Source: Fulvimarina uroteuthidis (GTDB lineage Bacteria > Pseudomonadota > Alphaproteobacteria > Rhizobiales > Rhizobiaceae). Taken from it: 64,000 nucleotides of DNA. How positions within the stretch are numbered: the stretch's first letter is position 1; each line of letters starts with the position of its first letter. Of this stretch, positions 7,348-16,617 are shown piece by piece. The notes beneath the pieces were generated by a model, which did not search any database, was not told the DNA's origin, and worked only from the letters and a program-made list of their open reading frames with translations. The DNA lies in contig NZ_JAXLPB010000006.1 of the NCBI RefSeq assembly GCF_034321785.1, positions 124,001 through 188,000 of the forward strand, given 5' to 3'. Both the position numbers and the translations under genes were made by a program.

Positions 7348-8628
7348 ATGCGTTCCTTTCTTCGCGATACGTCAGGCACGTTCGGAATGCTGTTTGCACT
7401 CCTGCTTGTCCCGCTTGTCGTCAGCGTGGGAACGGTCATCGATGTTTCTCACGTGAAGTGGGTGAAGGACGATCTCAGCAGCGCCGCCAATATTGCAGTC
7501 CTTTCCGCCGTCGCTATCGGTTCGAAAGGATATGAACTGGCGGTCAAGCAGGACGCCGAAGGTCGTGTGAGCGAAGCGGAAACCCTTGTTTACAGTCTGT
7601 TCAATGCCAACGCGAAAATCGATCGCGACAGCAGTCACACGAAGATCGAACCGAAAGTCACGAAAGCCAAATCGCTGATCACGTCGGAGATCAGATATTC
7701 GACGGACGTGAAATTGTTTTTCGGCGCGTTCCTCGGCATGGAGACGTTGAATGTGACAGGCGTCGCGAAAGCCGAGGTGGCAACGCAGGGGCCGGTCGAT
7801 TTCTACATGCTGCTCGACAACACGCCCTCGATGGGCGTGGGCGCGACGTCCGCGGACATTCGAAGATTGCAGGACAATACGCCCGACAAGTGCGCCTTCG
7901 CCTGCCACCAGTTGGACCGCACCAATAACTATTACAAACTCGCCAAATCCCTTGGCGTCAAGATGCGGATCGACCTCGTCCGCGAGGCGACCCAGCGGTT
8001 GACGGAAACGGCGAAAGCAACGCGAATCGGCAGCGATCAATACCGTATGGCGGTCTATTCGTTCGGCTACAGGGCCGAAAACATGGGCTTCACCGAAGTC
8101 GCACCGCTTTCCAACGATCTCGACCTCGTTCGCACCATGACGAGCAAGGTGGACCTGATGACAATCCCCCACCAGAACTACAAATCGGATCAGTTGACCG
8201 CGTTCGATGAAACCCTGAAAGCCGCTCGCAAGGCGATACCGAAGCCTGTGGCCCCTGAGAAGGGCCAGTTAGCGCGCGAGCAGATCCTCTTCTTCGTATC
8301 CGACGGCGTCGCCGATGCCTACAAGCCCTTGGGCTGCAAGAAATTACCGACGGGAACGCGCTGTCAGGAACCCATCGACTACCAATATTGCGACCAGATC
8401 AAGAAGGACGGAACGCGGATTGCGGTGCTATACACCACCTACCTGCCGCTTCCGTCCAACAATTGGTACAATACGTGGATCAGGCCGTTCCAGAACGAAA
8501 TCGGTCCGGCGATGAAAGCCTGTGCCTCTCCCGGACTGTTTTTCGAGGTCAGCCCTTCGGAAGGCATAGAGGCGGCGATGAACGCGCTTTTCGTCAAGGC
8601 AACAATGTCGCCGCGTCTGACATTCTAG
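7348..8628 (+). CDS. TadG-like pilus-assembly protein with von Willebrand A domain
   Basis: A 426-residue protein with the TadE/TadG-type N-terminus: a short cytoplasmic head (RDTSGTFGML) leading into one transmembrane helix (about residues 8-32) that keeps a membrane-near GTFGMLFALLLVPL motif, followed by an extracytoplasmic part. A von Willebrand A fold follows, with a MIDAS-like DNTPSMG (about residues 155-161) and ILFFVSDGVADA. In Tad systems such pseudopilin-like proteins help assemble Flp pili, but no other tad gene is in the window, so this is an orphan. The ATG at 7348 is chosen over TTG at 7345 because of the gagggag site 7 bp upstream. The exact role is unknown. Confidence 0.8.
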   Translation: MRSFLRDTSGTFGMLFALLLVPLVVSVGTVIDVSHVKWVKDDLSSAANIAVLSAVAIGSKGYELAVKQDAEGRVSEAETLVYSLFNANAKIDRDSSHTKIEPKVTKAKSLITSEIRYSTDVKLFFGAFLGMETLNVTGVAKAEVATQGPVDFYMLLDNTPSMGVGATSADIRRLQDNTPDKCAFACHQLDRTNNYYKLAKSLGVKMRIDLVREATQRLTETAKATRIGSDQYRMAVYSFGYRAENMGFTEVAPLSNDLDLVRTMTSKVDLMTIPHQNYKSDQLTAFDETLKAARKAIPKPVAPEKGQLAREQILFFVSDGVADAYKPLGCKKLPTGTRCQEPIDYQYCDQIKKDGTRIAVLYTTYLPLPSNNWYNTWIRPFQNEIGPAMKACASPGLFFEVSPSEGIEAAMNALFVKATMSPRLTF

Positions 8629-8941
8629 GATGTCCGCTCGTTGAAGTGTCTGTTCCGGCGCTTGGAACGGGCGGTGACGGCGCGCGGGAATGGGCGATTG
8701 GCTCGGCGTCTGGAAGGAATTGGCTCACCAACGCGATGCCAAGCCAATGGGGTTCCAGCTTCGGTATACGTGTTCGGTATCACGCCTGACGGCGGATCTG
8801 GTCGAGACAATTGTTGAGAACGCCCTCACCAAGCCCATACGTCACTTGGCGATGCCGGTGTTCGTTTCATGCCTGTCGAGACCGGCAGCTTTCGGCTTCG
8901 ATCAGACGCGGGCGGCGAGAGCAGCCGTTTCAGAGACCGGA
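8629..8941. other. Intergenic between convergent genes, nothing seen
   Basis: The TadG-like gene and the minus-strand hydrolase end towards each other here. I see no clear terminator hairpin and no reading frame with family features. Confidence 0.5.
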
Positions 8942-9718
8942 CTATCCGGTTTCTTCGAGAATGAGCCGGATCGTTTCCTCCGGCTGATCCCACATCGGGA
9001 AATGCCCGCATTGTTCAAACCAGTGCAGCTTTGCGGACGGAAACGCTTTCGTCGCTCGAGCCGCCTGACGTGGAAGACACAGACGATCCTGCCGACCCCA
9101 TCCAATGACCACAGGTCGGGACGAGAATGCTGCGGGTCCTTCCTGTCCGGGAGCCGAGGCAAGGTCACGCACGAGCGCATCGAAGGTCTTCGTCGTGGCA
9201 AAGCTCTTCAGTTCCGCCGCCACCATCTCTCCATCCAGCTTGGAGGGACGCGCCGACAATTGTGCCAGAAGCATGCTCCGGGAAAGAGCGGATCGGGAAA
9301 GGGTCGGAAGTGCAGGCTCCAGGCCACGCACGAGCCGGATCGACGCAGCAAGCGTCGAGCGGAAATAGGTTCTTTCCCATCCCTGCCAGAACCCGCCGGG
9401 ATCGAGCGCGATCGTCGCTCCAGCTTTTCCGCGACGTGCCATTTCGAGAACGATCCGTGCCCCGAGCGAGCTTCCGACGATGTCCACCCCAACCAGATCG
9501 TTTTCGACAATGAACGTCTCGACACTGTCCGCAAGCCCCGCGAACGTATCGCTGGTGGCATCCGCTGGCGTATCGCCGTGCCCCGGCAGATCCAGAGCGA
9601 GAACGTCCCGTGAGGCGGAGAGGGCGGGGAGGATCGTCGACCACGACCGCCAGGAGCCGCCGAGGCCGTGTACGAGAAGCAGCGGCGGGCCGGAGCCATG
9701 ACGAGTGCAATTGAGCAT
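8942..9718 (-). CDS. Alpha/beta-hydrolase
   Basis: A 258-residue cytoplasmic alpha/beta-hydrolase of the lipase/esterase type. It has the oxyanion motif LLLVHGLGGSW (about residues 13-23), the strand LALDLPGHGDT, the nucleophile elbow GSSLGA with Ser84, an acid in the region VVIGWGRQDRLC, and the catalytic His in EQCGHFPMWDQPEE. Length and order fit the common hydrolase fold without extra domains. It stands alone on the minus strand between the TadG-like gene and the secreted-protein cluster, so the substrate cannot be inferred. Confidence 0.85.
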   Translation of the reverse strand: MLNCTRHGSGPPLLLVHGLGGSWRSWSTILPALSASRDVLALDLPGHGDTPADATSDTFAGLADSVETFIVENDLVGVDIVGSSLGARIVLEMARRGKAGATIALDPGGFWQGWERTYFRSTLAASIRLVRGLEPALPTLSRSALSRSMLLAQLSARPSKLDGEMVAAELKSFATTKTFDALVRDLASAPGQEGPAAFSSRPVVIGWGRQDRLCLPRQAARATKAFPSAKLHWFEQCGHFPMWDQPEETIRLILEETG

Positions 9719-10110
9719 TTTAGCTTTTCCTTCATTCGACCAGATGGTGGAACCTCATCTAGCGCCGGGCTGCGCCTACGAAACCCATGCGCGGACCCGC
9801 GCTTCGATCCCCGTGCCGGTCGCTTCCCGCAACGGGGTTCCGGAACAGCGATCTCGGCGGGACCGAGATTTCCTGTCAGGCCGCCTCGAGAACTCCAGCG
9901 ACGACCAGATCCCATACTCTTTGAATTGTTGCGCTGGATGCGGCGGTCCGTCAGGGAAACGTTCGACACGCGTGGCGACGCACCAAATCACCTTTCCCAA
10001 ACATTACATTTTCAAAATGGTGGAACGGACAATATCCGCATCGCTTAACTCTGCAAGGTCGCATGATGCGGCTGCAATCTGATTAATTACGATCAATCTA
10101 GGAGTTCCCG
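9719..10110. other. Divergent intergenic region, no gene seen
   Basis: It separates the minus-strand hydrolase from the plus-strand EF-hand gene and should hold both promoters. The last 100 bp become A+T-rich (for example ttaattacgatcaatctaggag), as expected for the EF-hand gene promoter and ribosome-binding site. No protein or RNA gene is recognised. Confidence 0.5.
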
Positions 10111-10434
10111 ATGACTAATCGTATCACGACGTTCATCTCCGCCGCTGCTTTCAATCTCGCAATCGGAAGCGGTGCAGCCTTCGCGCAGGAAGCTTATTCT
10201 GATTGGGATACTGACGGCACCGCCGGTATCAACCAGGAAGAGTTCAACACGGGCTTCGGTGAAGGCGGCGTCTATGACTCCTGGGACGCGAACAGCGACG
10301 GCTCGCTGACCGAAGACGAGTTCAACGCTGGCGTTTATGATGGCTACGATGCCGATGACAGCGGCGCCCTCGAAGAGCCCGAGTTCGGCGATGTCGGCGA
10401 CGACATGGGCGATGGCGGCTTCTTCGACGTCTAA
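10111..10434 (+). CDS. Secreted EF-hand calcium-binding protein
   Basis: A 107-residue, very acidic exported protein. Residues 1-25 form a signal peptide ending AFA. The rest is almost entirely three EF-hand-type loops: DTDGTAGINQEEF, DANSDGSLTEDEF and DADDSGALEEPEF. Each has Asp/Asn/Ser at the calcium positions and a closing Glu. A ribosome-binding site ctaggag precedes the ATG. Small periplasmic EF-hand proteins of this type are common in marine and plant-associated alphaproteobacteria, and their role (calcium buffering or surface sensing) is not settled. It begins a run of four small secreted genes on the same strand. Confidence 0.85.
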   Translation: MTNRITTFISAAAFNLAIGSGAAFAQEAYSDWDTDGTAGINQEEFNTGFGEGGVYDSWDANSDGSLTEDEFNAGVYDGYDADDSGALEEPEFGDVGDDMGDGGFFDV

Positions 10435-10527
10435 GATCGCTGACCTTTCATGTTTTGCCTCTCCTGGCGGCTCGAGGCCGCCGGGATTTTGAAAAGCTCC
10501 CTTATCTCGTACCGAGGAAACATCATT

Positions 10528-10953
10528 ATGAAAAAGACACTTCTCACCGCCGCCGTCCTCGCATTCGGTATTTCGCCTGTGATGGCTCAGACAAGCGATT
10601 CCGGCACGTCATCGCCGGACGCGGCGACCAGCGACAGTGCCGCCGCAACGTCGGGCGACAGCACGTCGTCGTCGATGTCGACCGAGGACATGGTCGCATC
10701 GCAGGAAAAGGTCCTGGGTGCTCTGGAAAAGGCCGGATATGAGGACGCATCGATCATGGACGCGGCCTACATGGTTCAGGCCAAGACCCCCGATGGCGAG
10801 CAGGTTCTCATGATGATCGACACCAGCGGTCGCGTCATGGGCGCCCAGAAGGCACCGTCGGCCGGCAGCACGGCATCGCCGCACTCCGGCAACAGCAACA
10901 GCGGCGCGACGTCCGGCTCCAATGACAACTCGACGACAGAGCCCAGCAACTGA
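10528..10953 (+). CDS. Small secreted Ser/Thr-rich protein of unknown function
   Basis: A 141-residue exported protein. The ATG at 10528 (with gagg upstream) opens a clean signal peptide MKKTLLTAAVLAFGISPVMA; a longer in-frame start would spoil it. Low-complexity Ser/Thr/Ala/Asp stretches flank a folded core of about 50 residues (KVLGALEKAGYEDASIMDAA, then a hairpin-like GEQVLMMIDTSGRVMGA). The same core plan occurs in the protein at 11393-11908 (KGAGMSDVTVVERAFVLQGT and PVFMIVDPPGALLGIGA), so the two look like paralogues. No function is assigned. It ends just before a strong terminator. Confidence 0.75.
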   Translation: MKKTLLTAAVLAFGISPVMAQTSDSGTSSPDAATSDSAAATSGDSTSSSMSTEDMVASQEKVLGALEKAGYEDASIMDAAYMVQAKTPDGEQVLMMIDTSGRVMGAQKAPSAGSTASPHSGNSNSGATSGSNDNSTTEPSN

Positions 10954-11392
10954 TCTCCTGATGCTGTATCCTTGTCTCTCCTGTCGTTAGAGTGACGGCC
11001 GGCGTGTCGAAAGACGCGCCGGCTTTTTCATGCCGACAGGTCTGTCTGTCTGTTTCGGACGTGCAATCGAGCGTGTGTGAAGATCATGGGTCGGGGTCCT
11101 CGTCTCGGTTGCCATGTGTTCCTGCGAAGGACGTCTTCATTAAATTTCAGAATTCTTGGAACAGGCGCCGATTCATAGGGTTGGCTTAGTACATGTTTTC
11201 GAAGTGACCGATCGTTGCTGGTCGTTCGAAAGGGTTTGGTTTCCGTGGAGGGAACCAGACCAAGGCGGAGACGGGGAACGAAACAGGCGCTGCGCTCTCC
11301 TCGGAGCGTCCCTCCCTTTCTCGCCGATCGATTGCGCGGACCCCATCGGGTTCGCCGCTTTCATGCATCGAAACATTCAAAAGGAGGACATC
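10954..11392. other. Intergenic with terminator and promoter region
   Basis: Apart from the terminator at 10998-11028 the stretch has no convincing reading frame. Its final part carries the strong ribosome-binding site aaggagg (11381-11387) for the next gene. Confidence 0.5.
10998..11028 (+). terminator. Rho-independent terminator
   Basis: An 11-bp stem, GCCGGCGTGTC paired with GACGCGCCGGC (one G-T pair), closes a GAAA tetraloop and is followed by TTTTT. It lies 45 bp after the stop of the secreted protein gene at 10528-10953 and should end its transcript, possibly also that of the EF-hand gene. Confidence 0.92.
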
Positions 11393-11908
11393 ATGAAGTT
11401 CCTGTTTTCGACCGCCACAGCGCTTGCGCTTTTCGTCTCCCCGGTTTTCGCCCAGGACCCATCGCAGGCACCCGCCGCGCAGACGGATGCGCAGTCGAGC
11501 GGCTCGGCGTCGAGCGCCGATGACCGGATGGCCCGCGACAGCGCGATGGAGAGCGCCAAGGGCGCCGGCATGTCCGATGTCACGGTCGTCGAACGCGCTT
11601 TCGTTCTCCAAGGCACCAACGCCGCCGGCAATCCGGTGTTCATGATCGTCGATCCGCCCGGTGCACTCCTCGGCATCGGCGCGCCGATCGCAGTCGCTGC
11701 TACGAGCCCGGGATCATCGGATGCATCGCGCAGTGCGGACGCGGAAACGGCGGACGGCACCGCGAAGACCGTCGAGGAAATGGCCGGCGAGCCGGCGCAG
11801 ACCGGGTACATGGCCACGCAGACCGATCCGGCCTCGCCGCAGATGTGGGATCCGATGATGGTCGAGCAGCAGATGCGCGATCTCGGCCTCGACAAGCCCG
11901 CGCAGTAA
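11393..11908 (+). CDS. Small secreted protein, paralogue of the 10528-10953 product
   Basis: A 171-residue exported protein of unknown function. The ATG at 11393 is fixed by an ideal aaggagg site 5 bp upstream and opens the signal peptide MKFLFSTATALALFVSPVFA. After an Ala/Gln/Ser-rich linker comes the core shared with its neighbour upstream (a helix around residues 45-60, then VVERAFVLQG and PVFMIVDPPGALLGIGA). A longer C-terminal tail rich in Ala, Thr and Met (QMWDPMMVEQQMRDLGLDKP) is present only in this copy. It has its own transcription unit, because the upstream gene is closed by a terminator. Confidence 0.75.
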   Translation: MKFLFSTATALALFVSPVFAQDPSQAPAAQTDAQSSGSASSADDRMARDSAMESAKGAGMSDVTVVERAFVLQGTNAAGNPVFMIVDPPGALLGIGAPIAVAATSPGSSDASRSADAETADGTAKTVEEMAGEPAQTGYMATQTDPASPQMWDPMMVEQQMRDLGLDKPAQ

Positions 11909-12137
11909 CTCCCAAATCCCGAGAGGTCACCGCATCGTAAGCCGATCGGGACCAAGGAAGCGGGCATGACGATGATCCTTCCGTCATGCCTGCGCGTCTT
12001 GAGCGCGGAAACGGTCGAAAAGCCGCGTCCGTTTGGCCGCCCGGTCGCGTTCGAACCTCTTCGAACCAGCGACCATTCGACGGGGAGCACGATGCGGTGC
12101 GTTCCGGAAAACCCCTGCAACTCAAAGGAAACACATC

Positions 12138-12923
12138 ATGCTGTTCCATCGAAACCCCGCTTTACTCGGCATCGTCGCGGCTGCTTCGCTGACGGTGGCC
12201 TGCCTTCCTACAGCCGAGGCGCAGGATGACGGATCCAGCGGCACCGCAGGCTCGGCGTCGTCCGAACGAAGCGACGAGCCGGACACGTCCGTCGCGGCGC
12301 TGGCAGGCTTCGATATCGAAAACTATGCCGACGGCTTCACCGCCGAGGGGCTTCTCGACGAAGATGTGCAGGGGACCGACGGAGAGCCGATCGGCGAGGT
12401 CCTGAATATTGTCGTTGGCGGGAACGGCGTCATCGATCGTGTGATCATCAATTCCGATGGGTTTCTCGGTATTGGCGAGACGGTCATCTCGATCCCCTTC
12501 GACAGGTTGGACCTGACACCCGGCACCGATGGGGTGACGGCCGCGATCGAAGAGGATGACACGGACGCCTACTCGATCTTCGGAGAAGGCGATGGCAACG
12601 GCGTTTCGAAAGACAGCTACCGCGTATCTGCGATGATGGGTGACGACGTCGTCCTGAACGACGGCACCGACTACGGATATCTCGCGGATCTCGCCTTCGA
12701 CCAGAAGGGTACGTTGCAGGCCGTCATCGTGCAGCCGGATATCGCCTTCGAAGCCGACGGCTACTATGCCTATCCGTTCACGGGATATGGCGTCCAAGCA
12801 TATGAGTTTACGCCCTACGCATCAGAGTACACGCTTCCCTACGCCAAAGGCGACGTCGAGCAGACCGACCCGTTCGATTACGACGAATTCCAGGAAAACT
12901 CCGCGCTTGCCGGCTCCGGCTGA
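12138..12923 (+). CDS. Secreted PRC-barrel domain protein
   Basis: A 261-residue exported protein. The signal peptide ends about residue 28 (PTAEA). A Ser/Asp-rich linker leads to a PRC-barrel-like unit (GLLDEDVQGTDGEPIGEVLNIVVGGNGVID... then FLGIGETVISIPFDRLDL), the motif order known from periplasmic PRC-barrel proteins of rhizobia. A second, weaker copy of the pattern (GYLADLAFDQKGTLQAVIV) follows at about residues 185-205. The C-terminus is rich in Tyr and acidic residues. The ATG at 12138 has aaagga upstream. PRC-barrel proteins bind partners through a small beta-barrel; no specific role is known for this type. It is the last of the secreted-protein run. Confidence 0.82.
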   Translation: MLFHRNPALLGIVAAASLTVACLPTAEAQDDGSSGTAGSASSERSDEPDTSVAALAGFDIENYADGFTAEGLLDEDVQGTDGEPIGEVLNIVVGGNGVIDRVIINSDGFLGIGETVISIPFDRLDLTPGTDGVTAAIEEDDTDAYSIFGEGDGNGVSKDSYRVSAMMGDDVVLNDGTDYGYLADLAFDQKGTLQAVIVQPDIAFEADGYYAYPFTGYGVQAYEFTPYASEYTLPYAKGDVEQTDPFDYDEFQENSALAGSG

Positions 12924-13783
12924 ACCACCCGATGTAACCAGATTGGCAGATCACGCGATTTGATCGGGCAGCGTTGGACATACGCCGTGACGCTGGGCTG
13001 AAGTTCGACGTGGTCTGTCAACCATCCGGCTCGAACGGCAATGGTGGTCGCGCTCCCGTGGCCACAAATGTCCCACACAACATCGCGGGCGAACGAAGCA
13101 GGTATGAATAAAGACTGATCCGAAGGTCTTTCGCGTCACGATTCCCATGTCGGGGTGCAAACCTCTCGTCTGCGACCATCCAATCGGCTCGATGATAATC
13201 TGTCCGGGGTGGCACCGGTGTAGCTGCCTTGGGGATGAACCCAACCCTCTGTTGCGCGGCAGAGTTCGCGGATGGGTCTTGTGGCGCCCTCATGGCGTGG
13301 AAAACGCTGCACGGTTGCCGCTCGACGATGGGGTTCGACTGGGCAGAACCGATCGGAATTGGGTCTGGGTTGCGGAACCGAGGGACCGGGAACCCGGCGC
13401 CTTTTCTCCTTCCGGATCTCGGCGGCCTCCACTCTTTCGTCACCCCCCCGCGATCGTCGAGGGTGACGCTCTCACCCCTCTTCAGCGTCGGAGCCAGCTG
13501 GGTCTCAGCACAGGTGACGCATGCAGCCCGGTAGAACTCACTCCTTGTCGATGATTCAATGTCGCGTCAGGCGCGACGCTGACCTGCGTCCACGAGGGCA
13601 GCCTCCCGCGCGACCGAAGATCCGATGGATATCGGCAACCGAACGTGCATCACACCGGCGGGAAGCGAACGATTGAGTGCAACAGCGCATCATCCTCGAT
13701 TCCGGCAATCTTTCACGATAGTCCAGGCCGGATCTGCTCCGCAGCCGCGACATGTCGGGGAAACAGGCTCGAATATCGCGGTC
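12924..13783. other. 860-bp stretch without a recognisable gene
   Basis: Several overlapping reading frames of 60-140 codons exist on both strands, but none has a family pattern, a good ribosome-binding site or a hydrophobic signature. The DNA is of normal G+C content. It may be degraded coding DNA; I recognise no insertion-sequence ends or transposase motifs in it. Confidence 0.5.
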
Positions 13784-14773
13784 TCAGTCGACGAATTCGA
13801 CGTCGATTCCGGTCTCCACAAGTTCAGCCAGTTCCCTGGCGTCCCAATTGGTCAGCCGCACGCAACCGTGCGACGCAGCCTTGTCGATCTTGGCCGGCTC
13901 GTAGGTGCCATGAATGCCGTAGGTCGGCTCCGACAGGTCGATCCAGACGTTGCCGACAGGGTTGTTGGGACCCGGAGCGATCGTCAGCTGCTCATCATTG
14001 TCGCCCTGCTGGAAGTTCTCGCTCGGGCGATACGAATAGGTCGGGTCTATGGCAATCGCCTTGATCTGGTGCGTGCCCTCGGGGGACGGATTCTCTTCGC
14101 TGCCGATCGTCGCGGGATAGGCAAGGATCAGCCTGTCGTCCTCGTCATAGGCGCGGATCTGGGCGCGGTCCTTGTCAGCCTCGATGCGGTCGATCGTGAC
14201 GCCCGTCCGCGCATCGCCGATGTCGGCCACGAGGATGGTCGTGCCCTCGGTCAACTCCTTGCTGTCGTTCAAGGCCTTGAACAATTCGATATCCATATGG
14301 TGACGTTCGGCCAGCATCTCCTCGATGCTGGTGAAGCCCACCGACTCGAGTTCGGCCAACTCTTCGTAATCGCTGGGGATTTCGTCGATGAAATCCCGGT
14401 CGGTATCGCTCGCGGTGATCTCGTACTCGACCAACAGATCGGCGTTCTTCTCGCCGCCCAGCAGTTCCCAGACCTCTTCGTCGAGTTCGCCGTCGACCGT
14501 CAGGTCGTTCATCGTCTCATAAGCCGAAAGCGCCTTGGTGAGGTTCTCGCCGTTGTAACCATCGATGACTCCCGGCGACACATGGGACCGGTCGAGCAGG
14601 ATCTGAGCCTTGATCATCACCGGATTGAGGTCGCCTGCAGCGACGTCCGATCGCTCGGCCAGCTTGGCCCCGTTCACATCGTCTCTGGTGATCGCAGCGG
14701 CCAAGGTTGATGTGGGCCATGCGCAGGAGAGTGCCAACAGTCCACTCATCACAGTTTTCGGTAACTTGCCCAC
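13784..14773 (-). CDS. L,D-transpeptidase (YkuD) with peptidoglycan-binding-like N-terminal domain
   Basis: A 329-residue exported cell-wall enzyme that makes 3-3 cross-links in peptidoglycan or attaches outer-membrane proteins to it. Residues 1-25 are a signal peptide. An N-terminal helical part (ILLDRSHVSPGVIDGYNGEN... DGELDEEVWELLGG, about residues 58-105) has the PG_binding_1 pattern. A LysM-like middle follows, then the catalytic YkuD domain with YGIHGTYEP and SHGCVRLTNWDA (catalytic Cys around residue 306). The layout is that of the large rhizobial L,D-transpeptidases. It is a single gene on the minus strand, beside the secreted-protein cluster but facing it. Confidence 0.93.
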   Translation of the reverse strand: MGKLPKTVMSGLLALSCAWPTSTLAAAITRDDVNGAKLAERSDVAAGDLNPVMIKAQILLDRSHVSPGVIDGYNGENLTKALSAYETMNDLTVDGELDEEVWELLGGEKNADLLVEYEITASDTDRDFIDEIPSDYEELAELESVGFTSIEEMLAERHHMDIELFKALNDSKELTEGTTILVADIGDARTGVTIDRIEADKDRAQIRAYDEDDRLILAYPATIGSEENPSPEGTHQIKAIAIDPTYSYRPSENFQQGDNDEQLTIAPGPNNPVGNVWIDLSEPTYGIHGTYEPAKIDKAASHGCVRLTNWDARELAELVETGIDVEFVD

Positions 14774-15264
14774 GTCAATCTCCTCGGAAATGGTGTCCGC
14801 CGATATCCGAGCACAGAGCCCCGCATTGAATCGGCCATGGAGGAGATCCCTTCGTGTGGAACTGGAGATTCCCCGCCGTCTAATAAGGCAACGGGATGAA
14901 TTGGCTTCCGTTCCAGTCGTTCCGCCTGAGGAAGTTGCCGAACCGCCGACCAGCTTGCAGGCGAAACGACCCTCCCGCTGAGCGAGATGAACCTGACGAA
15001 GGGCTTTGACGCTCGCCCGGCCGGAAGCTCCGCTGGCCCGTGAACGCTCGGTGTCTGATTACCGACAGACGCACATCAGTATCGGTTTACCGCGGTTGCG
15101 GCCGGAATCGGATCGGCCGGTATGTGACGGCAAGACGCAAACGAACGGGCGCTTGAACGAGCGCTGGCTCGTTCCGTCGAAATCATCCAGCATCGCCAAA
15201 CGAATGCCGCGCCTGAGCGCGATGGCTCGGGCGCGGCGTTCGTTCGATGTTGGAAACCGATGTG
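14774..15264. other. Intergenic with a long hairpin, no gene
   Basis: It lies between the start of the L,D-transpeptidase gene and the end of the benE gene, both on the minus strand. It holds the long hairpin at 15199-15244. The reading frames present are short and without features. Confidence 0.5.
15199..15244 (-). terminator. Long hairpin after benE, probable transcription end
   Basis: The sequence folds into a nearly perfect stem of about 20 bp: AACGAA/TTCGTT, then GCCGCGCC/GGCGCGGC, then GAGC/GCTC, separated by T-G pairs, around a 6-base loop. It begins 20 bp beyond the benE stop codon. On the minus strand it is followed by TTTGG only, so it lacks a classical T-run. It may stop transcription or protect the 3' end of the catabolic operon mRNA. 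Confidence 0.6.
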
Positions 15265-16539
15265 TCAGGCGACCGAGCTCGCACCGACGCTCGCAGAACC
15301 GTCGTCTTTGGAAACGGCCGGTTTCTCGACGAGCATGGAGACGGTCGCGCCGATAAGCAGCGCCCAGAACGGAGCGCTGATTCCCAGGATCGAGATGTTC
15401 GACATGGCGATGATCAAAGCGACGAAGGCGCCGATCTGATAGCCCGCAGCCTTCGAGAAGGCCGACTGGAACGCCATGACGAGGACATTGATCATCGCAA
15501 GACCGGCCACGGCGCCGATCAGTGGTCCGGGAAGCATCAGGATCAGCGGCACGACCGCGCCGGCGAAAATACCGAAGGCTGCAAAGAGCACCCCGTTGAC
15601 GACGGTCGCGGCGTAGCGGCCGTCCCGATTTTCGCCGGCCTGGTCCGAAGAACAGATGGCGGTCATCGGACCGGCAATGTTGGCGTTGTGGCCGCCGAGG
15701 AAGCCGGCAAGGATCCCTCCGACGCCGGATATGATGGTCATGGCATTGACCGGCGCTTTGTATTTCTCGGCGAGGAGAACGCCGGTCGCCTGGGCGTTCT
15801 CGGCACCTACGACGAGGATCGCGAGCGGTATGGCGATGGCCAGGAAGGCGTCGATCGAGAACGTCGGCGCGGTGAATTCCGGCAGCACGAACCTGATGCC
15901 GGCGTCGCTCCCCCCAAACGACCCCATGACGGCGGCGGCGACCAGCCCGACGACCAGGGCCGACAGAACCGGCGGGACGGCTTTCAGGAAGCGCATGGAC
16001 AGGAAGAAGGCGACCACCGCCGCGCCGACGACGATCGGAAGTGCGGAAACGGCGTTGACGGCGCCGATCCCGAACCGGATCAGGGCTCCGGCAATCATCG
16101 CCATCACGATCGGCATCGGCAGCCAACGCATGACCTTTCCGATCAGCCCGGTGACACCGAGGATGAGGACGATAATGCCGGCCATGATGAACGCGCCGAC
16201 AGCCTGATCGAACGGAAACACCGCCAGCGAACCGGCGACGAGCGCTGCCCCCGGGATCGAATAGGCGCCGGTGATCGGCACCTTGTAGTAAAGACCCATC
16301 AAGAGGCTGATCAGGCCGCCGAGGCCGTAGATCGCGAGCAACCAGGCGACGGTCTGGCCGTTCGTCAAGCTGCCGGCGTCGGCTGCGCCGATCACGATCA
16401 GCGCCGGTCCCGAGCAGCCGAAGATCGCAGCGACGAGCCCGGCGCTTGCCGTCTTCAGATTGATATTGCCTGTCAGATCTCGAAGTCCGGCACCGATGCC
16501 GGGGCCGGGCTCGATGAGCCCGTGCTTTCCAGTTTCCAT
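15265..16539 (-). CDS. benE: Benzoate/H+ symporter family transporter (BenE)
   Basis: A 424-residue inner-membrane protein of the BenE family, which imports benzoate-like aromatic acids with protons. The whole chain is hydrophobic with about 12 membrane segments. Recognisable BenE stretches are AAIFGCSGPALIVIGAA near the start, TGAYSIPGAALVAGSL, GVGGILAGFLGGHNANIAGP and the closing ISILGISAPFWALLIG. It is the last gene of the minus-strand aromatic cluster, 78 bp after the crotonase gene, and should provide the substrate for the CoA ligase encoded upstream. The exact substrate is not shown by the sequence. Confidence 0.9.
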   Translation of the reverse strand: METGKHGLIEPGPGIGAGLRDLTGNINLKTASAGLVAAIFGCSGPALIVIGAADAGSLTNGQTVAWLLAIYGLGGLISLLMGLYYKVPITGAYSIPGAALVAGSLAVFPFDQAVGAFIMAGIIVLILGVTGLIGKVMRWLPMPIVMAMIAGALIRFGIGAVNAVSALPIVVGAAVVAFFLSMRFLKAVPPVLSALVVGLVAAAVMGSFGGSDAGIRFVLPEFTAPTFSIDAFLAIAIPLAILVVGAENAQATGVLLAEKYKAPVNAMTIISGVGGILAGFLGGHNANIAGPMTAICSSDQAGENRDGRYAATVVNGVLFAAFGIFAGAVVPLILMLPGPLIGAVAGLAMINVLVMAFQSAFSKAAGYQIGAFVALIIAMSNISILGISAPFWALLIGATVSMLVEKPAVSKDDGSASVGASSVA

Positions 16540-16617
16540 AATGTCCTCCCTGTGTTGAACGTGACCCCCCCCGGTTCCTCGCCTTTTGGGGTTTCACGCG
16601 AATTGATGGCGATGCGC

